A model generated the notes under the pieces. The model made no database searches, was not told the DNA's origin, and saw only the letters and a list, made by a program, of their open reading frames with translations. Position numbers and translations under genes: made by a program. Below, in pieces: positions 15,268 through 24,818 of a stretch of DNA of 64,000 bases (positions within the stretch are counted from its first letter, which is position 1; each line of letters starts with the position of its first letter). The stretch comes from Gemmatimonas sp. (GTDB lineage: Bacteria; Gemmatimonadota; Gemmatimonadetes; Gemmatimonadales; Gemmatimonadaceae): positions 1 to 64,000 of the forward strand of contig JANYJW010000056.1 of NCBI GenBank assembly GCA_025361705.1, read 5' to 3'.

Positions 15268-16659
15268 TTACTGCCCGTCGAGGCAGCCGTTCGGCTTCAC
15301 CGGACGTGCATCACACTCGGCCTGCGGAATCGGCATGACCCTGGCCACGAACTGGCCGGCCCGGTCAATCGGCAGCGCCGAGAGACGGTTCCAGCGGCGC
15401 ATGTCGACCCAGCGGATGCCTTCGAACAGCGTCGACATCCGCTTCTCGTAGACGATGGCGTCGAGGTTCACCGTCGCGATCGCGGGCAGCTTGCCCGACA
15501 CCGCACGGATGTTGTTCACGTCGGCCAGCGCCGACGTCGTGTTGCCCGTGGCCAGGTTCGCCTCGGCGCGGATGAGGATGAGCTCCTCATTGCGGATGAT
15601 CGACGCCGGCGAGCTGGGCGTCGGGTACATCGTGAACCGGTACGTCGCCGAGATGTTGTTCGGATGCGGCACCGGGTTGGCCAGCGCCACCACCTTGCGC
15701 AGCACGCGGTCGTCCAGCGTCACGCCGTCCGCCTGCTTCTGGGCGTCCGTGGCCGCGCTGGCATGCGCGTACTTGTAGCTCTGCTGCGCGAAACTGTTGG
15801 CGTTGAGGCCGTCGCCCGTCGCGGCCGAATAGATGTGCATCGGGCCGACGTCGAGCGCAGACTGCGTGGCCGCCGCACCGATCGGCGTCACGAACGACTC
15901 GGCCAGCGCGGCCAGGGCGTTCGCGTAGCAGGGTGCGCCACAGCCCTGCGTGGCGCGGATGACCTCGATGCGCGCCTTGAAGGCGCGGTTGAACTTCAGG
16001 AACGTCGCCGGCGTGTCAAAGCCCGCGTAGCCCGCGTGCAGCTGGAACGCGAAGGTCGACCCGGCTGCAGTCAACGACGTCTTCCCTTCGTCCAGGAAGC
16101 CGGAGATGGCCTTGTACATCGAGTCACGGCTCACGAACGGCGCCGGCGTGGCCGGATCGGCGGGAATCTCCGTCGGTCCTGCCAGCGAGTCACGCGAGGC
16201 GGCGATGATGTACAGGTCGTACGCGCGCATCGTCTTGGCAAACCCGATGGCGCCTGCCTTCTTGTCGGCCGGGAGGCTCGACGCGTTGGCCGCGGCGATC
16301 AGGTTGACTTCGTTCTTCATGTTCTGGTACGGGCCCGTCCAGTTGCCCGACGCGAACCCGGCCCGCTCAAGGCGCTGCGGATTCAGGATGCCCGTCAGGT
16401 AGTTGGACACGGTGCGCGCATCGGTCGCAAAGTAGTTGTACGACTCCCGCGCAAAGATGCCCGCATCCGACACCCAGCCGGCGTAGTTGCCGCGCTCGCC
16501 CGCCTGAATGCCGGTGACGAGCAGCTGGATGCCGTTGGGGTCGGTGGCCACGCCCGCGACCGTCGGCGCATTGTAGTTCGGAATGGACAGGCGGTCAGCA
16601 CTGCACGCCGCCAGGACCACGAGCGCTCCAGGGAGCGCCCACTTCCTCAGGCTCTTCAT
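15268..16659 (-). CDS. SusD/RagB-family outer-membrane lipoprotein
   Basis: A lipoprotein of about 463 residues with lipobox LVVLAAC and an N-terminal IPNYNAPT segment usual for SusD proteins of this phylum. The C-terminal half has the RagB pattern (IRNEELILIRAEANL, YEKRMSTLFEGIRWVDMRRW). SusD caps the SusC barrel outside the cell and captures the oligosaccharide or peptide substrate. The ATG at 16659 is chosen because GAGG lies seven bases before it; an upstream ATG at 16698 is in frame. It is the downstream partner of the SusC gene ending at 16702. The substrate is unknown. Confidence 0.9.
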   Translation of the reverse strand: MKSLRKWALPGALVVLAACSADRLSIPNYNAPTVAGVATDPNGIQLLVTGIQAGERGNYAGWVSDAGIFARESYNYFATDARTVSNYLTGILNPQRLERAGFASGNWTGPYQNMKNEVNLIAAANASSLPADKKAGAIGFAKTMRAYDLYIIAASRDSLAGPTEIPADPATPAPFVSRDSMYKAISGFLDEGKTSLTAAGSTFAFQLHAGYAGFDTPATFLKFNRAFKARIEVIRATQGCGAPCYANALAALAESFVTPIGAAATQSALDVGPMHIYSAATGDGLNANSFAQQSYKYAHASAATDAQKQADGVTLDDRVLRKVVALANPVPHPNNISATYRFTMYPTPSSPASIIRNEELILIRAEANLATGNTTSALADVNNIRAVSGKLPAIATVNLDAIVYEKRMSTLFEGIRWVDMRRWNRLSALPIDRAGQFVARVMPIPQAECDARPVKPNGCLDGQ

Positions 16660-16701
16660 CAGAGGTCCTCTCATCGTAGTGGTTGTCTCTCGCGTCATCG
16701 C

Positions 16702-19700
16702 TTAGAACCCGATGTCGAGTGAGAAGGCGACGTTGCGGCTCGGCGGGAACGGCGCGAGGTCGACGAAGCGGGCGACCGTGTTGCCGCCATTGTTCACTTC
16801 GGGGTCGAAGCCGTTGTAGCCGGAGATGATCCACAGGTTGCGGCCGGAGATGCTGGCGCGCGCCGTCTTGGCCCCGGGGATCTTGCTCGCCCAGTAGTTC
16901 GACAGCTGGTAGCCGATGTTGATCTCGCGCACCTTGGCGAAGTCGCCACGCTGGATGTACTGCAGCGTGTTGGCGCCGCCTGCCCACGAGTCGTACCGGT
17001 AGGCGCCCAGCGGCTTGCCGGCCGTCGGCGACGGCTTGTCATAGTCCCAGGTGTTGTAGCCTTCGTCGAAGGTGTTCAGCGTCATGTTCGACAGCGAGCC
17101 GCCACGACGGTAGTCCACCAGCGCGCTCACGCTCACGCTCTTGTACGTCCACTCATTGGAGAACGTCAGGAGGTAGGTCGGGTTGGCATCGGCGATCGGG
17201 AAGTTCGGCGTCACCGTCTTGGTGACCGGGTCCGTGTAGTTGCCGTAGATCTGCGAGGCCGGGAAGCCCGGCTGGAAGCGCAGGCGGCCATACGCGTTGC
17301 CGAAGCCGCCGGCTGCGCCGATGGTGAACGGCAGCACGCCCGCCGGGAACTTCGTGATGCGTGCGCGGTTCTGCGTCCAGTTCACGCGCGACAGCCACGT
17401 GAGGTCCTTGCGCTGGATGACGGAGAACGTCGTGCCGATCTCGTAGCCCTTCGATTCCATCACGCCGCCGTTCACCACGGTCTGCGAGATGCCCGTCGAG
17501 GCGGCCAGCACCGGACGGACCAGCAGGTTGGTGATGTTGCGGTCGAAGAACGTCGCCTCGATGCGCACGCGCTCCTTGAGGAACGAGGCGTCGATGCCGT
17601 ATTCCTTTTCGGCCAGACGCTCGGGCTCGATGTTGCTGTTGCCCACCGACCCCGGCACGCCGAAGCCTGCCAGGCCGCCGATCAGGCCATACGACGCGAT
17701 CGTCAGATCGCGGTCGCCGTAGTTGGGCTGGTTGCCCGACTGGCCGTAGTTGGCGCGGAACTTGATTTCATCCGTGTACGGGATGATCGGGTTCACCCAG
17801 CGGTACGACGTCGAGAAGCGCGGGAACGTGAAGATCTTGGTGCGGTCGCCGTTCACGCTCGACCGCTCGCCGCGCACGGCGGCCGAGACGTAGAGCTTCT
17901 CGTTGAGCAGCTGCGCTTCTTCCTGCAGGTAGTAGGCCTGATTGCGCACGCCCGACTGGCCCTGTGCCACCGTCGTGTTGGCGCCGCCGGCGGCGTTCAC
18001 CTGCTGCGGGCCGAGGCCGCGTCCCACGATGGTGAAGTCGTTGCCATGCCGGCCTTCCACCTGGATGCCGCTCTGGAACGTCGAGTTCCAGCCCGACCCG
18101 GTATACGCCCACGTGCCGCCGATCGTCGCATTGGTCTGGAGGCTCGTGCCGTCACCCTGAATGACCGTGCCTGGGTAGACGCCGCCCTGGGTCGACCCGA
18201 ACTTCTGCAGCTGCAACGCAACCGGGGCCACGATGTAGTTCTCGCTGGAGAACCGGTCGGCGCCGCCCGAAGCCGCGAAGTTGATGTTGTTGTGCTCGTT
18301 CGAGAAGGCGCTGTAGTTGACGCGCCCGCTGAGGATCATGCGGTACACGTCCTCGTTGTTCGTCATCAGGTTGAACGTCTGGAACGGATTCGACGAGCTG
18401 GACGCGCCGTACGGGAACGGGTTGACCGGCCACAGGCCCGAGGCGTCCCGCTTGCTCAAGTCCGCGATCGCCGGGGTGTACGCGAAGTTGTAGATCGGCG
18501 ACGAGAGCGCGTTGTCATTGTTCGAGATGCCGCGCTGCGAGAACGAGTGCATCACGTTGGAACCGATGTTCACCGAGATCTTGCTGCCGATCGCCTGGTC
18601 GAGGTTGGCGCGCACCGACTGGCGGCGGGCCCCGGTGTTGATGGCGGTGCCAGCTTCCTGCTTGTCCTGCGCCGACACGAAGTAGCGCGTGTTGTTGGCG
18701 CCGCCCGACAGCGAGAGCAGCGTCTCGGTCGACGGGTCGGTGCGGCCGTAGAACATCTGCTGGTAGTCGTAGTACGGGCACGTGGCCGTGCAGTTCGCCG
18801 CGACGACGGCGCGCATGTCGGCGTTGCCCGCCACGTCGGCGATGGTCGTCGGCGTGAAGTGCCGCGAGCCCCGCTTGCGGATGAGCTGGAACGTGCCGAC
18901 GCGCTGCGTCAGGTTGAACTTCGGGGCACCCGTGGCGCCCTTCTTGGTCGTGATGACGATGACGCCGTTGGTCGCCTGCGAGCCATAAATGGCCGACGCG
19001 GCCGCGCCCTTGAGGACTTCGACGTTCTCGATGTCCGCCGGGTTGATGTCGGCGAGACGGTTCGTGCCGTTCTCTTCACCGCTGTTCAGCGAGCCGGTGA
19101 CGACGGAGAGGCTGTTGCCACGCACGGCATTCGAAATGATGACGCCGTCGACCACGTACAGCGGGTCGATCTTGCCGATCAGTGACGAGGCGCCGCGGAT
19201 CTGCACCTGACCGCCGCCACCCGGGGCGCCGTTGTTCATGCTGATCGACGCGCCCACCACCTTGCCCTGCATCGAGCTTTCCAGCGACACCGACGGCACG
19301 CGGGCGAGATCGACCGCCGTGACGGACGAGATCGCCGTCGCCGCGCTGCGCTTCTCGATCGTCGACGCCACGCCGGTGACCGTCACGCCCTCGAGCTGCA
19401 GCACGTCCTTGTCCAGCGCAAAGTCGGCCTTGGCCTGCGACGCCGTCAGGCGCGCCGTCAGCCGCTTGAACCCGATGGCACGCGCCTGCAGCGTGACATC
19501 GCCCGCCGGAATGCGAAGGCGATACTCGCCCCGCTCATTCGTGCGTGTGCCGATCGCCTGGCCAAGCACGCCGACGCTCGCGTCCTGCAGGGGGGCGCCG
19601 CCCACCTGCGTGACCTTGCCGGACACCTCCCGCGCGCCCTGCGCCAGAACGGACGTTCCGCTCCCGGCGAAGAACAGCACGGCAGCCGCCGCGATGAGAA

Positions 19701-19713
19701 TCCTCTTACCCAC
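16702..19713 (-). CDS. SusC/RagA-family TonB-linked outer-membrane transporter
   Basis: A protein of about 1003 residues. A signal peptide (KRILIAAAAVLFFAGSGTSVLAQ) is followed by a carboxypeptidase regulatory-like domain (VSGKVTQVGGAPLQDASVGV), a plug domain with the SusC signature (IENVEVLKGAAASAIYGSQA, NGVIVITTKKG) and a 22-strand barrel ending in FSLDIGF. It imports large nutrients using TonB energy. The GTG at 19713 follows GGAGGT; a longer opening to 19806 has no such site. It is followed at once by its SusD partner. No glycan enzyme genes lie nearby, so the substrate cannot be guessed. Confidence 0.92.
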   Translation of the reverse strand: MGKRILIAAAAVLFFAGSGTSVLAQGAREVSGKVTQVGGAPLQDASVGVLGQAIGTRTNERGEYRLRIPAGDVTLQARAIGFKRLTARLTASQAKADFALDKDVLQLEGVTVTGVASTIEKRSAATAISSVTAVDLARVPSVSLESSMQGKVVGASISMNNGAPGGGGQVQIRGASSLIGKIDPLYVVDGVIISNAVRGNSLSVVTGSLNSGEENGTNRLADINPADIENVEVLKGAAASAIYGSQATNGVIVITTKKGATGAPKFNLTQRVGTFQLIRKRGSRHFTPTTIADVAGNADMRAVVAANCTATCPYYDYQQMFYGRTDPSTETLLSLSGGANNTRYFVSAQDKQEAGTAINTGARRQSVRANLDQAIGSKISVNIGSNVMHSFSQRGISNNDNALSSPIYNFAYTPAIADLSKRDASGLWPVNPFPYGASSSSNPFQTFNLMTNNEDVYRMILSGRVNYSAFSNEHNNINFAASGGADRFSSENYIVAPVALQLQKFGSTQGGVYPGTVIQGDGTSLQTNATIGGTWAYTGSGWNSTFQSGIQVEGRHGNDFTIVGRGLGPQQVNAAGGANTTVAQGQSGVRNQAYYLQEEAQLLNEKLYVSAAVRGERSSVNGDRTKIFTFPRFSTSYRWVNPIIPYTDEIKFRANYGQSGNQPNYGDRDLTIASYGLIGGLAGFGVPGSVGNSNIEPERLAEKEYGIDASFLKERVRIEATFFDRNITNLLVRPVLAASTGISQTVVNGGVMESKGYEIGTTFSVIQRKDLTWLSRVNWTQNRARITKFPAGVLPFTIGAAGGFGNAYGRLRFQPGFPASQIYGNYTDPVTKTVTPNFPIADANPTYLLTFSNEWTYKSVSVSALVDYRRGGSLSNMTLNTFDEGYNTWDYDKPSPTAGKPLGAYRYDSWAGGANTLQYIQRGDFAKVREINIGYQLSNYWASKIPGAKTARASISGRNLWIISGYNGFDPEVNNGGNTVARFVDLAPFPPSRNVAFSLDIGF

Positions 19714-20142
19714 GTGACCTCCAAGGAAAGTGGTCGAACAGACGAACACGACCCAACAGCACAAGTGCTTCACGAACGGCAATGCACGGCGTACCGCCAC
19801 AGCCACCGCGCCGGCGATTCATGGGATCGCCCGCGCGCTTCGTGTCAGGAACTGGACGTAACAACAAGGCAACAACGGGGTCTGGGTGTCAACCCCTACA
19901 GTTTCGACCGATCTTCCCGCACGTCACGCTGAATAAGCTGCCGGAAAACCTCACAAATACAACGGTCTATCCCCCACTACTCACTGTTTTGGCACTGCGT
20001 CACCGATCAAGGCCGAGAATTGCAAACAAGTGAGTTTGGCCCAATTTCGACACAATTTCGACTGCCCTCGCCCTCCCGCGAACGCCCCTTCATATTCCCG
20101 TGCCACTTCCCCTGTCCGCTCTTTTGTGATCTCACTCGACTG
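19714..20142. other. Divergent intergenic region between susC and the NUDIX gene
   Basis: About 430 bases without a supported gene. It is more AT-rich around 19930-20040 than the flanks. It must hold the minus-strand susC promoter and the plus-strand NUDIX promoter. A TTGACA is present on the minus strand at 19887-19892, but I find no convincing -10 element 16-18 bases from it. Confidence 0.5.
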
Positions 20143-20592
20143 ATGAAGGCCCGCGCCCGCACGCCGCGCGAGGAAGTGTCCGCTGGCGGCATCGTCTTTC
20201 GACGGTCGCCCGACGGCGTGCGCTTTCTGCTCATTCGCGACAGCTACAAGAACTGGGGATTTCCCAAGGGGCATCTCGAGGGCGCCGAGCTCCCTGACGC
20301 GGCCGCGATGCGCGAAGTCGGTGAGGAGACGGGCTTGCAGGGCCTCGCACTCAGGGGCCCGGTCGGGATCATCGACTGGCACTTCAGGTTCCGCGGCCAA
20401 CTGGTGCACAAGGTCTGCCACTTCTTTCTCATCGAAGCCGCTGCGGGGAATGCCCGTCCGTTGCGCAAGGAAGGCATCACCGCCTGCCGGTGGCTGACGC
20501 TCGATGACGCGGTGTCGATGGTGTCGTACGACAATGCGCGGACGGTGCTCGCGCGTGCTGCGGCACTGCTCGCGGCGGGGGACCGCGCGTGA
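20143..20592 (+). CDS. NUDIX hydrolase
   Basis: A protein of 149 residues with a complete Nudix box: G-x5-E-x7-REV-GEETGL between residues 38 and 60 (GHLEGAELPD then AAAMREVGEETGL). This family hydrolyses nucleoside diphosphates linked to another moiety. The pattern with an N-terminal VSAGGIVFRR strand and NWGFPKGH is like diadenosine tetraphosphate or diphosphoinositol phosphate hydrolases. The start at ATG 20143 gives a normal length; upstream in-frame sequence lacks the domain. It overlaps the following regulator gene by four bases (GTGA), so the two are coupled. Confidence 0.88.
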   Translation: MKARARTPREEVSAGGIVFRRSPDGVRFLLIRDSYKNWGFPKGHLEGAELPDAAAMREVGEETGLQGLALRGPVGIIDWHFRFRGQLVHKVCHFFLIEAAAGNARPLRKEGITACRWLTLDDAVSMVSYDNARTVLARAAALLAAGDRA

Positions 20593-21404
20593 CCGCCATG
20601 TCCGCCCACACGCCGGCGCCCGAGTTCGTGCCGACGGTGCTTGCGGTTGCCACGCGGGACAAGGCGCGCGATCTCCTGCGGCGCGCCTTTACGCGCCGCC
20701 GGGCGCACCTGATGGTCGTGCGCACGGCCGATGCGGCGGGTGCAGCGTTGCGCACGACGCTGGTCGACGCCGTCGTCGTCGATGTCGGCGCTCCCACCGA
20801 CGACACATGGGCCGTGGCCGGCCTCGCGCGCGAGCTGCCCAGCATTCCCTTCTTCGCGCTGGCCGCGCCGCGTCCCGCCGACGCGGCGGTGCTTGGCCGA
20901 TGCGCCGCGCTGGATTTCGCCGACCTGTTGGCCGAGGGCGTCGACGACGCGGCGGTGCGCGATCTGGTGGTGCCGCATGCGTTCTCGGTGCGGTTTGCGG
21001 CGGCGCTGCATGGGGCGCACGCTGCCCTTGGCCTCGAGGCCACGCTGCAGCAGCGCGCGTGGGAGGTCATCGTGGCGGCCGGCGGCCGCCCCGTGCGCAC
21101 CGATGCCATTGCCGCCTCGCTGGGCGTCACCCGCGAGCATCTCAGTCGCTCGTTCGCCGCCGCGGGCGCGCCCAATCTCAAGCGCGTCATCGACCTGGTG
21201 CGTCTCATTGCCGCCGCCGAGCTGGCCAAGAACCCGGGCTACGACCTCGCGGATGTGGCGGCCGTGCTCCAGTTCGCGTCGCCGTCGCACCTGGCCAATA
21301 CCGCCGACCGGGTGGCCGGCATTCGGGCGGCGTCGCTCACGCGACTGCGGGCGCGCGACCTTCTGCTGCGGTTCGCGCAGGGTCGGTCGCGGAGCCGGGA
21401 CTGA
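20589..21404 (+). CDS. AraC-type HTH regulator with pseudo-receiver domain
   Basis: A protein of 271 residues (GTG start overlapping the NUDIX stop; an ATG at 20598 is possible). Residues 1 to about 120 resemble a receiver fold (VLAVATRDKARDLL, AVVVDVGAP), with one aspartate after strand 3 but no acidic pair after strand 1, so phosphorylation is doubtful. The C-terminal part has AraC-like helices (DAIAASLGVTREHLSRSFAA, DVAAVLQFASPSHLAN). The architecture matches the regulator at 84-977, but the sequence is diverged. It precedes the second SusC/SusD pair by about 270 bases, so it may regulate that locus. Confidence 0.75.
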   Translation: MTAMSAHTPAPEFVPTVLAVATRDKARDLLRRAFTRRRAHLMVVRTADAAGAALRTTLVDAVVVDVGAPTDDTWAVAGLARELPSIPFFALAAPRPADAAVLGRCAALDFADLLAEGVDDAAVRDLVVPHAFSVRFAAALHGAHAALGLEATLQQRAWEVIVAAGGRPVRTDAIAASLGVTREHLSRSFAAAGAPNLKRVIDLVRLIAAAELAKNPGYDLADVAAVLQFASPSHLANTADRVAGIRAASLTRLRARDLLLRFAQGRSRSRD

Positions 21405-21671
21405 AGAATCGGTATTTCCCTCACGAAAATGAAAGGGAAACCCCTAGGTTTATAGGCGCGACGGCTCACTACATTAAGGCGCCGTACGTGGAAGCCGGCG
21501 GTAGCGAGCGGGAACTCAGGGGGGCATCCCCCGGATTTCCCTCTCTGTCGTGTTGCTGACTCCCCGGCGGTTGAGGCTATCCCATCGGTGCACGTGCCAC
21601 GCACTCTCCGGTTGGCGCGCGTTCGTTTGGTTCTGCGGTATTTCTCCCACCCCAGATATATGAGGATCACG

Positions 21672-24600
21672 ATGGATCACATCACTCTTCGAGCGTGGCC
21701 GCGGCGGCTTGCCGCTGCGGTGTGTCTGCTCGTGCTGGCAGGGGTTGCCAGCGCCCAATCCGTGACCATAGCGGGCAAGGTCACGTCGGAGGCCGGGCAG
21801 CCGATCGTCGGCGCGAATGTTGGCGTCACGCTAGGGAATCAGGTGTACGGTGGCATCGCCAAGGATCGCGGCGTCTACAGCTTCAGCGTTCCTGCGGCCG
21901 CGGCCGCCAAGGGCCAGACGGCCACGCTGACCGCGCGCTTCTTCGGCTTTGCCCCGCTCAAGAAGACCGTGACGTTCACGGGTTCGGCCGTGACGGTGGA
22001 CTTCGTGATGAAATCCGATCCGTTCCGTCTGACGGAACTGGTGATCACGGGCGTCGCGACGGAAACGTCGCTGAACAAGGTCCCGTTCTCGATCGCCAAG
22101 GTGTCGGCCGAGAAGATGAGCGAAGTGCCGGCGGGGAACCCGATTTCGGCGCTGGCCGGCAAGGTGACGGGCACGCGCATCGAGATGGGCAGCGGCGAGC
22201 CGGGAGCGGCGCCGACTATCCGTCTGCGTGGGTCGACAAACCTCGGCGCCGGCAACAGCACGCCGATCATCCTGCTTGATGGCGTCATCACGAAGTTCTC
22301 GATGGCCGACATTGACGCGAGCGACGTCGAGAACATCGAAGTCCTGAAGGGCGCGGCGGCTGCCTCGTTCTACGGGTCCGATGCGGCCAACGGCGTGATC
22401 AACATCACGACGAAGCGCGGCAAGGGCGGCGCCGACGGCGAAGTGCAGATGAAGGTGCGCACGGAGTTCGGCTCTTCGAGCATCGAGCATTATGTGCCGC
22501 TCAATGAGCATCATCCGTACGTGCTCAATGCGGACGGCTCGTTCAAGGTGGACGCCGGCGGCTTCCGCACCCTCGAAGCCCTCAATGTCTATGACAAACC
22601 GTTCCCTTCCTCCGGCGCCGACCGCTGGCGCAACCAGCTGAAGGAGTGGCTGGATCCGGGCACGTTCTATACGAACAACATCCAGATCGCGATGAAGCGT
22701 GGCAACACGAACTTCGCCACCTCGTTCACGTCCGACCACGATCAGGGCATTCTCCCGATGCGCCGCGGCTTCTTCCGCCAGAGCGCGCGTATCAACGTCG
22801 ATCAGGCGATCACCTCCAAGATCGACATGTCGACCAGCGTGACCTACGGCTCGAGCAGCTACGACTTCCCGTTGGGCGACACGGGCGTCTGGTTCAACCT
22901 GCTGCAGGCGCCGCCCGATCTTGATCTGGCGCATCCCGACGCGACGAAGGACGTTCTGTACTATCCGAAGCTGCCGGTGACCAAGGGCGGCGGCCTGCGC
23001 GCGAACCCGTTGTACAGCCTGTCGACCGTGTCGAACCAGTACAACCGCGAGCGTCTGCTCGGCTCGGGTTCGGTGCGGTACCGTCCCTTCGAGTGGCTCA
23101 AGCTGGACGCGTCGTACGGCACCGACCGCTCCAACACGCGCAACGAGAACTACACGCCGCGTGGCACGCTGTCGGCGACCGGCGCCGTGGGCAACGGATC
23201 GCTCAGCAACAACGCCAACAACGACGTGGCCGAGAACTCGCAGGCCAACGCCGTGGCATCGAAGCTCTGGTTTGGCAACCTGAACACGACGACCCGCCTC
23301 AGCTACCTCGTCGAGCGGTTCCATACGATTTACAACTACTCCGGCGGTTCCAAGCTGAACGTGTCCTCCGTGCCGGACATGGCCGCGCTCGATCCGACGC
23401 AGCTCAACGTGAGCTCGTATAACCACGAGCTGAACTCGGTCAATTACATGGTCGGCCAGACGTTCGACTACAAGGACCGCTACGTGCTCGACGGCCTCTA
23501 TCGCCGCGACGGCTCGTCGCTGTTCGGCCGTGATGCGCGCTGGGCGAACTTCTATCGCGTCGCCGGCACGTACCGCCTCACCGAAGACTTCCAGATCCCG
23601 CACGTGCAGGAACTCCGGCTGCGCGCCGCGCAGGGTACCGCCGGTCTGCGCCCGTCGTTCGCCGATCAGTACGAGACGTACTCGCTGAGCGCTGGCCAGT
23701 ATTCCAAGAACCAGCTCGGCAACTACGACCTCAAGCCGGCGGTCCAGACCGAGAAGGAGTACGGCGTTAACATGCAGTTCCTCAACCGCTTCGACCTGGA
23801 AGTGGTGCACGCCACGCGCCGTACGGTGGGTGCGTTTCTGTCTGTCCCGCTTTCGCTCGCCCAGTCGGGCGGCTTCCGCACGCAGGTGCAGAACGCCGCG
23901 ACCGTCGGCGCGAAGACGTGGGAGTTCTCGCTGCAGTCGAACGTCTGGGACGGCCCGAACCTGAAGTACACGCTCGGCTTGACCGCCGACCACACGACGC
24001 AGATGATCGAGAAGCTGGGATCGGCGCCGTTCCGTGTGAACGCCACCGGCGCGCAGGGTCAGGACGCCTTCTTCTACAAGGAAGGCGAACCGCTCGGCAT
24101 CATGTACGGTGCCAAGTGGGTGCGCAACGTCAACCAACTGCTCGACAACCCGGCCAACAAGGCCAACGCTTCGTTCTCCGTGGGCGACTATACCGTCAAC
24201 TCTGACGGCTTTGTGGTGCTCAAGGCGAACAAGGGCAAGATCAATGAAACGCCGATCAAGTACGTCGATGCAACCGGCGGCACGAACTTCGTGATCGGCG
24301 ACGTGAATCCGGACCTGAACTACGGCATCTCGAACACGCTGCGCTACAAGAACCTCCAGCTGTACGCGCTGTTCAGCGCCGTGAAGGGCGGCAAGATCTA
24401 CAACTTCACCAAGCAGTGGATGACGCAGGATAGCCGCACCGCGGTGCAGGACCAGTCCGGGAAGCCCGCCGCGGACCGCATCTCCGATGGCTTTTACCAG
24501 GTGCTTTACAATGGTCTCGTCGCCAGCGACGCCTTCGTGGAAGACGGCTCGTTTGTGAAGCTGAAGGAACTCTCGGTCAGCTACACACTGAGCAAGAACA

Positions 24601-24797
24601 TCCTCGACAAGCTGCAGGTGGCCGGCCTCGTGAAGGGCGCCAAGATCGCCTTCATTGGCCGCAACCTGATGACGTGGACCAAATACAGTGGCTTCGATCC
24701 AGAAGTGACGTCGGCTTCCGACTTCAACTTCCGGATGGACGGCTTCCGGTATCCCAACTTCCGCAAGATCACCGGCCAGTTCGAACTCACCTTCTGA
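21672..24797 (+). CDS. SusC/RagA-family TonB-linked outer-membrane transporter
   Basis: A protein of 1041 residues with a signal peptide ending LLVLAGVASAQ. It continues with a carboxypeptidase regulatory-like domain (VTIAGKVTSEAGQPIVGANV), a plug with VENIEVLKGAAAASFYGSDA and NGVINITTKRG, and a beta barrel ending in FRKITGQFELTF. It is a TonB-dependent importer working with the SusD lipoprotein encoded four bases downstream. The ATG at 21672 has GAGGATC seven bases before it. The substrate is unknown. It shares domain order but limited sequence with the other two SusC proteins in this window, so the three systems probably take different substrates. Confidence 0.92.
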   Translation: MDHITLRAWPRRLAAAVCLLVLAGVASAQSVTIAGKVTSEAGQPIVGANVGVTLGNQVYGGIAKDRGVYSFSVPAAAAAKGQTATLTARFFGFAPLKKTVTFTGSAVTVDFVMKSDPFRLTELVITGVATETSLNKVPFSIAKVSAEKMSEVPAGNPISALAGKVTGTRIEMGSGEPGAAPTIRLRGSTNLGAGNSTPIILLDGVITKFSMADIDASDVENIEVLKGAAAASFYGSDAANGVINITTKRGKGGADGEVQMKVRTEFGSSSIEHYVPLNEHHPYVLNADGSFKVDAGGFRTLEALNVYDKPFPSSGADRWRNQLKEWLDPGTFYTNNIQIAMKRGNTNFATSFTSDHDQGILPMRRGFFRQSARINVDQAITSKIDMSTSVTYGSSSYDFPLGDTGVWFNLLQAPPDLDLAHPDATKDVLYYPKLPVTKGGGLRANPLYSLSTVSNQYNRERLLGSGSVRYRPFEWLKLDASYGTDRSNTRNENYTPRGTLSATGAVGNGSLSNNANNDVAENSQANAVASKLWFGNLNTTTRLSYLVERFHTIYNYSGGSKLNVSSVPDMAALDPTQLNVSSYNHELNSVNYMVGQTFDYKDRYVLDGLYRRDGSSLFGRDARWANFYRVAGTYRLTEDFQIPHVQELRLRAAQGTAGLRPSFADQYETYSLSAGQYSKNQLGNYDLKPAVQTEKEYGVNMQFLNRFDLEVVHATRRTVGAFLSVPLSLAQSGGFRTQVQNAATVGAKTWEFSLQSNVWDGPNLKYTLGLTADHTTQMIEKLGSAPFRVNATGAQGQDAFFYKEGEPLGIMYGAKWVRNVNQLLDNPANKANASFSVGDYTVNSDGFVVLKANKGKINETPIKYVDATGGTNFVIGDVNPDLNYGISNTLRYKNLQLYALFSAVKGGKIYNFTKQWMTQDSRTAVQDQSGKPAADRISDGFYQVLYNGLVASDAFVEDGSFVKLKELSVSYTLSKNILDKLQVAGLVKGAKIAFIGRNLMTWTKYSGFDPEVTSASDFNFRMDGFRYPNFRKITGQFELTF

Positions 24798-24818
24798 CCG
24801 ATGAGGAGCCCTATTCCT

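Noticed and set aside
19887-19892. TTGACA as the -35 element for the first susC
   Set aside because: There is no acceptable -10 hexamer at 16-18 bases; left as an open question.
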